DNA of 7,818 nucleotides from Actinomycetes bacterium (GTDB lineage Bacteria; Actinomycetota; Acidimicrobiia; Acidimicrobiales; UBA8190): assembly GCA_021779775.1 (NCBI GenBank), contig JAJYAB010000077.1, positions 1-7,818 of the forward strand. Direction: 5' to 3'. A program made the position numbers and the translations under genes. A model generated the notes under the pieces. It was not told the DNA's origin. It saw only the letters and a list, made by a program, of their open reading frames with translations, and did not search any database. The stretch's first letter is position 1. Each line of letters starts with the position of its first letter. Positions 1-5,891 of this stretch are shown here, in pieces.

Positions 1-2
1 TC

Positions 3-1079
3 AAGGTCCAGCGACCGCAGCTCAACCATCTCGTTCACCAGGACATCCGGGCCATGGCCTGGATCGCCCCGTTCATGGTGGGCCGCATCCCCGTCGCGGC
101 ACTGGCGAACCCACCGTCGCTCGTGGAGGTGTTCGCCGAGACCATCACCGAGGAGCTCGACTTCAGGTTGGAGGCGGAGAACATGCTCGACATCGCTGCG
201 GTGATGGCCGAGCTGGGCCAGCGCCACTGGGTGGTGCCCCGCCCGCATCCCGACCTCGTCACACCTCGGGTCCTGGTGATGGAACGGGTCTCCGGCTTCA
301 AGCTCGACGACGTGCCAGGAATGAAAGGGGCCGGGGTCGACACCGAGGCCGTGATCCGCACGGCGATGATCTCGTTCCTCGAAGGCGCCATGTTCTACGG
401 CATCTTCCACGGCGACCTGCACGGCGGGAACCTCTTCGTCCGCCCCGACGGTCGGATCGCTCTGATGGACTTCGGGATGACCGGCCGGCTCGACGACAAG
501 CAGCGGCTGGCGTTCCTCGGACTGCTGGTCTGTGCCGCCACCAACGACCTGCGCGGGCAGCTCACCTCGTTGCGCGATCTCGGGGCGCTCGAGCCTGACG
601 TCGACCTCGACAAGCTGATCACCGACTTCAACCTGGACCGTCCACCACCGGATCTGACGAAGATGTCCGGCGAGGAGATGGTGTCGGAGCTGCAGAAAAC
701 CGTGAAACAGCTCCTCGCCTACGGCGCCAAGCTGCCAAAGGTGCTGATGCTCTTCGTAAAGGACATGTTGTTCCTGGATGGGGCCATCCTCCATCTGGCA
801 CCAGACATCGATCTCATCTCTGAGATCAGTCTGATCGCCAACACCATCACCGACAAGCGACGCGACATCATTGCCAAGGAACTGGGAATGGACGCGGACG
901 ACCTGGTGGTCGACCTCGAAGCGATAAACGCGGTCTTGGCACCGTCCGACGAGGGAGGAGTCAGCTACCGGGATCTGGCTCAGCGTCGTAAGGAGATCCA
1001 GCAGAAGATGGATGTCCAGCGAGACTCAGGGGCCATCCGCGATCTCCGTAAATCGCTCCGATCGAACCCCCGGGACTGA
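3..1079 (+). CDS. AarF/ABC1/UbiB-family kinase-like protein, 5' end outside window
   Basis: Atypical protein-kinase-like ATPase of the AarF/ABC1/UbiB family. Members support quinone or lipid metabolism; the physiological substrate in actinobacteria is not settled. The frame is open from base 3, before the first ATG at 54, and the first visible residues KVQRPQL match the family's nucleotide-binding lysine block, so the N-terminal part lies outside the window. Counting the base-3 codon as residue 1, 358 residues are visible. The signature helix EELDFRLEAEN is at about 50-60, the catalytic-loop equivalent HGDLHGGN at 136-143, and the metal-binding DFG at 156-158. All are intact, so the protein should be active. 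The C-terminal 200 residues are helical and charged, ending in a basic tail with no obvious membrane anchor. The gene runs convergent to the SDR gene, 93 bp away, and has no operonic link to it. Family assignment is firm; cellular role is not. Confidence 0.93.
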   Translation, partial: KVQRPQLNHLVHQDIRAMAWIAPFMVGRIPVAALANPPSLVEVFAETITEELDFRLEAENMLDIAAVMAELGQRHWVVPRPHPDLVTPRVLVMERVSGFKLDDVPGMKGAGVDTEAVIRTAMISFLEGAMFYGIFHGDLHGGNLFVRPDGRIALMDFGMTGRLDDKQRLAFLGLLVCAATNDLRGQLTSLRDLGALEPDVDLDKLITDFNLDRPPPDLTKMSGEEMVSELQKTVKQLLAYGAKLPKVLMLFVKDMLFLDGAILHLAPDIDLISEISLIANTITDKRRDIIAKELGMDADDLVVDLEAINAVLAPSDEGGVSYRDLAQRRKEIQQKMDVQRDSGAIRDLRKSLRSNPRD

Positions 1080-1096
1080 CCGGCACATAACCTTAC

Positions 1097-1123
1097 CCGC
1101 CGTCTATCTTGACCGCCGTCTAT
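1097..1123. repeat. 11-bp direct repeat after the AarF gene
   Basis: CCGCCGTCTAT occurs at 1097-1107 and again at 1113-1123, 16 bp apart start to start, in the short gap between the two convergent genes. The second copy forms the left arm of the stem-loop at 1112-1133. The first could form an alternative stem with the same right arm. Function is unknown; a duplicated terminator arm is the simplest reading. Confidence 0.6.
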
Positions 1124-1133
1124 GACAGGCGGT
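1112..1133 (+). terminator. possible terminator stem-loop of the AarF gene
   Basis: ACCGCC (1112-1117) pairs perfectly with GGCGGT (1128-1133) around a 10-nt loop, 33 bp after the AarF stop. No real T-tract follows, only a TTT at 1137-1139. As an intrinsic terminator it is therefore weak and would resemble the U-poor terminators of high-GC actinobacteria. Confidence 0.35.
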
Positions 1134-1150
1134 GGCTTTGCCGTACAGGC

Positions 1151-1189
1151 TGCAGATGATGGGTTGCTCTGGTCAGCCCATCATCTGCA
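1151..1189. terminator. strong stem-loop overlapping the SDR stop codon
   Basis: TGCAGATGATGGG (1151-1163) is exactly complementary to CCCATCATCTGCA (1177-1189). Three more inner pairs, one of them G-U, can leave a loop of about 7 nt. On the minus strand the first arm is made of the last sense codons of the SDR gene (residues Met-Gln-Met-Met-Gly), and its stop codon (1173-1175) lies at the edge of the loop. Its place between convergent genes suggests a bidirectional, U-less terminator or an mRNA 3'-end stabiliser. Neither side has a T-tract. Confidence 0.55.
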
Positions 1190-2018
1190 TGACGGGGTTC
1201 GTCCCTTCGACGATCGCCTTCGCCCGGGCTTCGATGGCCGGCGTCATGTCCGGATGGGTGAGGACGTAGAACCGCTCGTCGTGCACGGCACCGAGCACCA
1301 GCGCGGCCACGTCGGACGGCGCCATCCCGGCAGCAAGCACCTGCTTGAGCATCGCTGCCCGCGGGTCGTCCTCATGGAGGCCGCTGTCGCTGCCCCCACC
1401 GAGCGCCGACGGGCGGTTCCGCTCGGACATATGGATGTTGGTGTTGACCCAGCCGGGGCAGAGAACCGACACGCCGACCTTCGCCCGCTGCATCGCCAGC
1501 TCGTGGAACAGCGACTCGGAAAGCGCGACGACGGCGAACTTGCTCGCACTGTACGGCGCCATGAACGGGGGTGAGACGTGACCAGCCAGCGAGGCGGTGT
1601 TCACGACGTGGCCTTCTTCGCCACCTTCGAGCATCCGTGGCAAGAAGGATGTCAGCCCGTGGATGACCCCCCAGAGGTTGACACCCAGAACCCATTGCCA
1701 GTCCTCGATCTTCAGGTCGGAGACCAGCCCACCCGCCCCCACCCCCGCGTTGTTGCACAGGATGTTCACCGAGCCGAACCGGGTGTAGGCGGCTTCAGCC
1801 AGAGCGTCGACGCTCTTCGAGTCGGACACGTCGGTCAGCATCGGCAGGACACTCGCTCCCGTGGACGACAAGGCCTTGGCCGACGCAGCGAGTGCGGTCT
1901 CTTCGATGTCGGCCATCACGACCTGCATCCCTTCGGAGGCGAACCGGGTGGCGAGCGCCTGCCCGATACCGCTCGCGGCACCGGTGACGACGGCAGTCCT
2001 GCCCGTAAGATTCTTCAT
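1173..2018 (-). CDS. SDR-family NAD(P)-dependent oxidoreductase
   Basis: Cytosolic classical short-chain dehydrogenase/reductase of 281 residues, expected to interconvert an alcohol and a ketone or aldehyde. The Rossmann glycine motif TGAASGIG is at residues 12-19. Asp37 ends the second beta strand (VVMAD), a position that usually selects NAD(H) over NADP(H). NNAG is at 89-92, and the catalytic tetrad is Asn114, Ser143, Tyr156 and Lys160 (YSASK 156-160). PG at 188-189 follows as expected. All catalytic residues are present and the length fits a classical SDR with a slightly long C-terminus. The ATG lies 2 bp after the stop of the upstream 79-aa ORF. The purine-rich end of that ORF (GAAGGGTTGGGG) would supply the ribosome-binding region, so translation is probably coupled. 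It is the last gene of the operon that starts at 3402. Substrate cannot be read from the sequence; context suggests oxidation of a hydroxylated product made by the upstream gene. Confidence 0.93.
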   Translation of the reverse strand: MKNLTGRTAVVTGAASGIGQALATRFASEGMQVVMADIEETALAASAKALSSTGASVLPMLTDVSDSKSVDALAEAAYTRFGSVNILCNNAGVGAGGLVSDLKIEDWQWVLGVNLWGVIHGLTSFLPRMLEGGEEGHVVNTASLAGHVSPPFMAPYSASKFAVVALSESLFHELAMQRAKVGVSVLCPGWVNTNIHMSERNRPSALGGGSDSGLHEDDPRAAMLKQVLAAGMAPSDVAALVLGAVHDERFYVLTHPDMTPAIEARAKAIVEGTNPVMQMMG

Positions 2019-2020
2019 GG

Positions 2021-2260
2021 CTACCCCAACCCTTCGGCGACCGACGGATCGCCATGGGCGATCTTCTTTCCAACGTCTTCGAGCATGCTGTAGAACTGGT
2101 CATTGCCCATGCGGTCGGCCATCCCAAGGGGTATCGAAGGGAACGAGTAGTTCGGGTCGGGCAGCTCGCACCGGTCGAGCGCGTTCTGGTAGAGCACTCG
2201 CTCCGAGCCTTCCGTCCATGGACGTGGCAGCTGGTGCTCGTAGAAGATCCCGAACTTCAT
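2021..2260 (-). CDS. 79-aa ORF with luciferase-like monooxygenase N-terminus (truncated or chimeric)
   Basis: Residues 1 to about 35 (MKFGIFYEHQLPRPW, then a segment ending ALDRCELPD) are the first strand and helix of F420/FMN-dependent luciferase-like monooxygenases (LLM class), whose members are normally 300-400 residues. After about residue 35 the expected barrel sequence is absent. It is replaced by about 44 residues (DPNYSFPSIPLGMADRMGND, then a helical end) that I do not recognise. The ORF cannot form a TIM barrel and should lack oxygenase activity. The start is well supported: an AGGGGAG Shine-Dalgarno sits about 5 nt before the ATG. The ORF is in frame throughout, lies 26 bp after the diiron-like gene and ends 2 bp before the SDR start, so it sits inside an operon. 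The simplest explanation is an in-frame deletion that fused the 5' end of an LLM gene to the 3' end of the same or another gene. A real small protein that merely carries translation to the SDR is the alternative. Confidence 0.6.
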   Translation of the reverse strand: MKFGIFYEHQLPRPWTEGSERVLYQNALDRCELPDPNYSFPSIPLGMADRMGNDQFYSMLEDVGKKIAHGDPSVAEGLG

Positions 2261-2286
2261 CGTGCTCCCCTGGCCGTCGGTGCGCC

Positions 2287-3402
2287 CTAGTAGCCGACGG
2301 CGTCGCCGCTCGCGACGGACACATGGACCTTGCCTTGGGTGTCAGGGTGGATGTCGCCTAACGCATGGAACTCCTCGAGGAGATCCGTGCGGTTAGGCCT
2401 CCCTTCGATCGCCCGCTCGATCTCATCCACGACGAACGCCACGTTCTGCTGCTCCAACACGTCCAGCGACTCCCGCAAGGAGGCGTCCCACATCGGGTCG
2501 ATGACGTCGGTGCCAGCGTATTTCCGGCCCGATTCCCCGATGAACGTCCGGGCACGCATCTCCGACAGCGACGTCCGCAGGTACTCGACATGCGGGGTCT
2601 CGTCCGCAGCGATGTGCCGGACGATCTCGGCGGCCGCTCCCTCTCCTGCGACGAGATCGGTGTCGGAGAGAACCTCTTCGGCCCAGGAAAAGACATGGAA
2701 CGCCTTGATCTCCACGAACAGCACCCGGAGCATGGTCGAGATCAGCATCTCGAGGCCCATGTCGATGTCCGAGAACTGGCGCCGCCCCGCGAACCGATCG
2801 CGCGCCGCCGACGGGTCCGGCGTCGAGCCGAACGCGATGCCAAGGCGGGACATCATCTCGCTGCTCTGGTCCTCGGTGACCGGGTTCTCGAAGGCGATGT
2901 CACGGCACACATACCACATCCGGTCGTGCCCGGCCTCGTCTCGGAAGCCGGACTCGTCGCGCGCGTGAGCTTCCACCAGTCCCTTGCCGAGATGCTCCGT
3001 GGCCGTGCCACGCACGTCCTCGACGAAGAACTTCTGGACGTCGTCCGGGGCGAGAAAACGGATCATGGCCCCGAACCCCTCGACGGTGCCGATCCGGGTC
3101 AGCTGCACGATCATCGGCTCGCGGATCCCGTGGCGCAACAGGAGCTTCGCCTGGGCGACGTTCGGATAGTTCGCCGGCCAGGTCTCCAGCGGAGCATGGA
3201 GAACCGGCTCACCGAACGTCTCGGCGTGGTGCTGCTGCCAATTCTGCAGCGCCGGGAGCCGGTTCTTCGTCCGAGGCGACACATACGTCCCGTCGGCGAG
3301 AAACCCGCCGTGGCATCGCACGCCGTTCATGACGAGCGGCTGGTCGACGTCGTCGGTAGCCAGTAGCTCTTCGCGGGTGTACGAGAGCTGCAAATTGCTC
3401 AC
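2287..3402 (-). CDS. ferritin-like (candidate diiron) protein, putative oxygenase
   Basis: A 371-residue soluble protein that I read as a helical-bundle, ferritin-like protein able to hold a metal pair; the exact family is not certain. Candidate ligands sit in helices: Glu136-His137 and Glu144-x-His146 (TEHLGKGLVEAH), Glu231 with His236 (EIKAFH), and Glu268-x-x-His271 (DETPH, preceded by His263). The N-terminal 100 residues hold a distinctive block (NGVRCHGGF, then YVSPRTKNR), resembling actinobacterial proteins loosely related to N-oxygenase or VlmB-like annotations. There is no signal peptide or membrane segment. I start it at the GTG at 3400-3402 because a perfect AGGAGG (3408-3413) lies 5 nt upstream. 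The same frame stays open to 3678, but that 92-residue extension would run across the divergent promoter into the TetR gene and is low-complexity. It is first in the operon with the 79-aa ORF and the SDR, under probable TetR control. Confidence 0.75.
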   Translation of the reverse strand: MSNLQLSYTREELLATDDVDQPLVMNGVRCHGGFLADGTYVSPRTKNRLPALQNWQQHHAETFGEPVLHAPLETWPANYPNVAQAKLLLRHGIREPMIVQLTRIGTVEGFGAMIRFLAPDDVQKFFVEDVRGTATEHLGKGLVEAHARDESGFRDEAGHDRMWYVCRDIAFENPVTEDQSSEMMSRLGIAFGSTPDPSAARDRFAGRRQFSDIDMGLEMLISTMLRVLFVEIKAFHVFSWAEEVLSDTDLVAGEGAAAEIVRHIAADETPHVEYLRTSLSEMRARTFIGESGRKYAGTDVIDPMWDASLRESLDVLEQQNVAFVVDEIERAIEGRPNRTDLLEEFHALGDIHPDTQGKVHVSVASGDAVGY

Positions 3403-3407
3403 GGTCG

Positions 3408-3413
3408 CCTCCT
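3408..3413 (-). promoter_or_regulatory. Shine-Dalgarno fixing the GTG start of the diiron-like gene
   Basis: On the minus strand AGGAGG is followed by 5 nt and then GTG (3402-3400). This is a consensus-strength ribosome-binding site. It decides the start against the upstream in-frame alternative at 3678. Confidence 0.8.
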
Positions 3414-3433
3414 CATCCCAGGTGTAACTAACC

Positions 3434-3457
3434 TGTCTACACTCGGCAGTGTACACA
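3434..3457. promoter_or_regulatory. 24-bp palindromic operator in the divergent promoter region
   Basis: Arms TGTCTACACT (3434-3443) and AGTGTACACA (3448-3457) are inverted copies with one mismatched pair out of ten, around the 4-bp centre CGGC. The size and symmetry suit a TetR-family dimer or pair of dimers. It lies in the 67 bp between the GTG of the minus-strand operon (3402) and the ATG of the TetR gene (3470), so one bound repressor could block both promoters and give autoregulation. The TACACT inside the left arm (3438-3443) could serve as a -10 for the TetR gene. No convincing -35 boxes were identified. Confidence 0.75.
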
Positions 3458-3469
3458 GTGGGTGGCACA

Positions 3470-4141
3470 ATGCAAGCTCGACATGCGAAGACGAACCTGA
3501 TGCCCGGGCACGCTGACACCCACGGGGGGTCCGACGTCGCCACCCCTCCGGCGGCTCCGACGGCAAGCGAAGCCGGTCGTCGGCTGATGGGACGTCCCGA
3601 ACGACGAAGCTCGATCCTGCGCGGCGCCGCCGCGGCGTTCGCCCGCTCGGGGTTCACCGCCACCACGATGGAGGCCATCGCCGAGGCTTCGGGCGTCTCG
3701 AAGCTGATCCTCTATCGCCACTTCGAATCGAAGGAAGAGCTCTACCGGCTCGTCGTCGGGCATGTAGCGCAACAGCTCGCGGAGGAATTCGCCACCACGG
3801 CAGCCCGGGGCGAAGGCCCCGGGGTGGCAGCACGCTCCTTCCTCACGGTGGCACGCGAAGATCCCGAAGGTTTCCGCCTGCTGTGGAGGCACTCGGCCCG
3901 CGAGCCCCAGTTCGCCGAGTATGTGGAGCGGTTCCGGTCACTCGCCATGTCCTTCACCCGGGCCCTTCTTGCCCCGCACGTGCGTGACTCGTCGTGGCAC
4001 GAGTGGGCGGCGCAGACGGTGGTGGACCTGCTGGTCGGTGCGGTGCTCAGCTGGCTCGACCATGGCGATGCCGAGCACGACGACGAGTTCGTGGAGCGGA
4101 CGACCCGGGCACTGCGGGCAGTGATCGCCGCCTGGGCCTGA
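3470..4141 (+). CDS. TetR/AcrR-family transcriptional regulator (divergent to the oxidative operon)
   Basis: Predicted dimeric DNA-binding repressor of 223 residues. The TetR N-terminal domain runs from RRSSILRGAAAAFARSGF through the recognition region (AIAEASGVSK, then LILYRHFESKEELY), with the helix-turn-helix at roughly residues 64-84. The rest is the variable helical ligand and dimer domain, ending in helices rich in Leu, Val and Trp. The DNA-binding domain is preceded by about 45 weakly conserved residues rich in Ala, Pro and Gly, longer than usual. The start is therefore uncertain: ATG 3470, ATG 3500 and ATG 3587 are all in frame and none has a strong Shine-Dalgarno. The GTG at 3449 is rejected because it lies inside the operator palindrome. 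Divergent placement against the diiron-like/SDR operon, with the palindrome between them, implies local repression relieved by a small-molecule ligand. The ligand cannot be inferred. Confidence 0.92.
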   Translation: MQARHAKTNLMPGHADTHGGSDVATPPAAPTASEAGRRLMGRPERRSSILRGAAAAFARSGFTATTMEAIAEASGVSKLILYRHFESKEELYRLVVGHVAQQLAEEFATTAARGEGPGVAARSFLTVAREDPEGFRLLWRHSAREPQFAEYVERFRSLAMSFTRALLAPHVRDSSWHEWAAQTVVDLLVGAVLSWLDHGDAEHDDEFVERTTRALRAVIAAWA

Positions 4142-4164
4142 CCGAGCGAGCAGCAGCACCGCCG

Positions 4165-4179
4165 CCGCCGCCACGGCGG
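4165..4179. terminator. short GC stem between convergent TetR genes
   Basis: CCGCCG (4165-4170) pairs with CGGCGG (4174-4179) around a 3-nt loop, in the 67-bp gap between the two convergent TetR genes. There is no T-tract, and the GCC-rich run (4161-4172) could make this fortuitous. Its position is right for a bidirectional terminator. Confidence 0.25.
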
Positions 4180-4208
4180 ATGTGCTTCGCGGCGCGTGCA
4201 AGCGACGG

Positions 4209-4877
4209 TCAACCCTTCTGGGGCAGTGCCGGTACCGGGACGCCGATGTTCTGGAAGCTGGTCATGACGACGGTCACGAGCATGTCCACGAGCCCGCTTC
4301 GTGCCGGGACGCCACTCTCGTGCCACGACTCGACCGAAGCGAACACGAAGCCGAACATCCCATGGGCGAGGACCGACAGCAGCGCTGGATCGGTCTCTGG
4401 GGTGAGGGGCCCGATGAGCGACAAGACCCTCGAGTGCAGTGTACGGACGAGGGCATTGTCGAGCAGGCCACGGTCGTTCTCACGCATCGAGCGCACCAGG
4501 AACCCGTAGACCTGTGGCTGATCGGTGACGAGCGAGATCAGGATGTCGATGGCAAACCGGAGACCCGCCTCGGGGTCGACGTTGCCGGCAGTAACGACCC
4601 TGGCGATCAGCTGGTCCTCGGCGCGTCCGGCCAGATGGACCGCCAGCGCCTCCGCCATCCCGGCCTTGTCCCCGAACGCAGCGTAGAGGACCGGCTTGCT
4701 GACGCCTGCGGCGACGGCGATCTCGTCCATGGAGACGTCGCCACCGCGACGGCCGATGGTGGTCATGGCACTTTCGAGGAGGCGTGCCCGGTGAGCGGCA
4801 CTTTCCGTCTCGGTGCGCGGCGGCCGGCCCGGCCCACGAGCACGCGACACGTCCCCCGTGGTCGTCGACCCGGTCAT
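4209..4877 (-). CDS. TetR/AcrR-family transcriptional regulator (second)
   Basis: Predicted TetR-type repressor of 222 residues. A basic, proline-rich leader (SRARGPGRPPRTETES) precedes the N-terminal domain. The HTH lies at about residues 48-69 (MDEIAVAAGVSKPVLYAAFG) and is followed by the conserved DK. The C-terminal domain contains segments such as LRFAIDILISLVTDQPQVYG, resembling regulators with a TetR_C-type ligand domain. I start at ATG 4877, which puts the leader close to the HTH as is usual. The frame is open to an ATG at 4982, but those extra 35 residues look unlike a TetR and would cover a repeat-rich stretch better read as regulatory DNA. The Shine-Dalgarno at 4877 is weak (GGGATCGAG), so the start is moderately sure. 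It lies downstream of, and in the same direction as, the broken hydrolase and monooxygenase genes, so it may once have controlled that cassette. Confidence 0.9.
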   Translation of the reverse strand: MTGSTTTGDVSRARGPGRPPRTETESAAHRARLLESAMTTIGRRGGDVSMDEIAVAAGVSKPVLYAAFGDKAGMAEALAVHLAGRAEDQLIARVVTAGNVDPEAGLRFAIDILISLVTDQPQVYGFLVRSMRENDRGLLDNALVRTLHSRVLSLIGPLTPETDPALLSVLAHGMFGFVFASVESWHESGVPARSGLVDMLVTVVMTSFQNIGVPVPALPQKG

Positions 4878-4927
4878 TCTCGATCCCGGTGGACCCGGGC
4901 ACTCGCCAGCAGTGAAACCCTTCTCGG

Positions 4928-4972
4928 TCCTGAGGTCACACCGCGGCGCAAGGTCACCGCCAAGCCTCAGGA
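4928..4972. promoter_or_regulatory. repeat-rich upstream region of the second TetR gene, possible operator
   Basis: TCCTGAGG (4928-4935) and CCTCAGGA (4965-4972) form a perfect 8-bp inverted repeat with a 29-bp spacer. Inside it AGGTCAC occurs twice in direct orientation (4933-4939 and 4951-4957, 18 bp apart). The block lies 50-95 bp upstream of the chosen ATG at 4877, where a promoter and autoregulatory operator are expected. If the protein actually began at 4982 this would be coding sequence, so the call depends on the start choice. Confidence 0.4.
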
Positions 4973-4991
4973 TGTACGCCATGCACCGGCA

Positions 4992-5876
4992 TCACGCTGC
5001 CCCTGCCGACCACACACGGTCCTGGAGCGAGCCGCCAGGCCCGAAGAGCCGCTCGCACCAATCGGCCGTGAGCTCGCGGTTGTCGTAGTCGTCAGGATGG
5101 AAGTCGCGCCGGTTGTAGTCACGGATCCTGCGGACGACTCCCGGAGCGATCCACGGGGAGTGGCGCAGGTGCCAGATACTGCGGAGGGCCGCGCCAGGAT
5201 GGCGGCGAGCCACGGGGTCCTCCACCAACGACAGCAGCCCCGCCGCGGCGATACCCAGCAGGAAGCCCAGCGTGGTCAAGTTCATGACTCCGACGCGTAC
5301 CCAGTGCCGGCCGCTCACCGTCTGGTAGACGTCGAAGGCGACGGCCTTGTGCTCGCTCTCCTCGAGCGCGTGCCACACGAACAGCGACCGGACCTCTTCG
5401 ACGTCGAGCAGCGCGCGGGCGTCTTCGTGGGTCAAGAGCACTTCGGCCAGCGTGGCGGTTTAGTCCTCCAGCGCCGCGGTAATGGCGAGCTGCACGGACT
5501 TCGGCAGCACCTTTTCCGCCAGGCGCAGGCCCATCCCGGTGATCCGGTCCACCAGCCGGGTCGGGTAGCCCATCTTGTCGAGCCGATCGTTGAACTCGCG
5601 ATGCCCACGGCCGTGCATCGCCTCCTGGCCGATGAAGCCGGCCACCTGCGATCTCAGCTCGGGATCGGTGATCTGGTCGCGGAAGTTGCGGACCGAGTGG
5701 ACAAAGAAGTCCTCACCCTCGGGAAAGACAGAGGACAGCATCGACACGATGTGGCTCATGGCCAGGTCGCCGGAGACGTAGTGCCGCGGCAGCTCTTCAG
5801 GGCCGTAGTCGAACGCCAGGCGACGGGCGTGCACGGGGCGGTGGGGGATGGGGCGCTGGGTCACGGTCGATGGCAT
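4992..5876 (-). pseudogene. PF10118-type metal-dependent hydrolase, interrupted by one in-frame TAA
   Basis: Reads as one 294-codon gene for a ferritin-like 'metal-dependent hydrolase' (PF10118 type; true reaction poorly known) with a stop at codon 139 (TAA, 5462-5460). Before the stop: LPRHYVSGD at about 29-37, FPEGEDFFVHSVRNFRD at 51-67, and GQEAMHGRGH at 83-92 with likely ligands Glu85, His88 and His92. After the stop the same frame resumes at once (TATLAEVLL), then WHALEESEHKAVAFDVYQ at 168-185 with Glu172, Glu175 and His176, then a hydrophobic stretch at about 195-218 that could be membrane-associated. In homologues as I remember them an aromatic residue stands at the stop position, so TAC or TAT to TAA, a single-base change, explains it. 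The stop splits the metal site, and the next possible start (GTG 5441) has no Shine-Dalgarno, so neither half should work alone. ATG 5876 has an AGGAGG about 10 nt upstream, overlapping the end of the monooxygenase frame. Recent mutation or sequence error are both possible. Confidence 0.82.
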
Positions 5877-5891
5877 GCCGAAAGGTCCTCC

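Noticed and set aside
2365..3366. 333-codon plus-strand open frame
   Set aside because: Antisense shadow of the diiron-like gene; it is rich in Arg, Asp, Val and His without recognisable motifs.
3449..3469. GTG at 3449 as the start of the first TetR
   Set aside because: It lies inside the operator palindrome with no ribosome-binding site; ATG 3470 is more plausible.
3403..3678. 92-residue N-terminal extension of the diiron-like protein (start at 3678)
   Set aside because: It overlaps the TetR gene and the operator on the other strand, is low-complexity, and a consensus AGGAGG 5 nt before the GTG at 3402 marks the real start.
5460..5462. Stop-codon recoding (selenocysteine, pyrrolysine or readthrough)
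   Set aside because: The codon is TAA, not TGA or TAG, the position does not call for a special residue, and no recoding structure is evident downstream.
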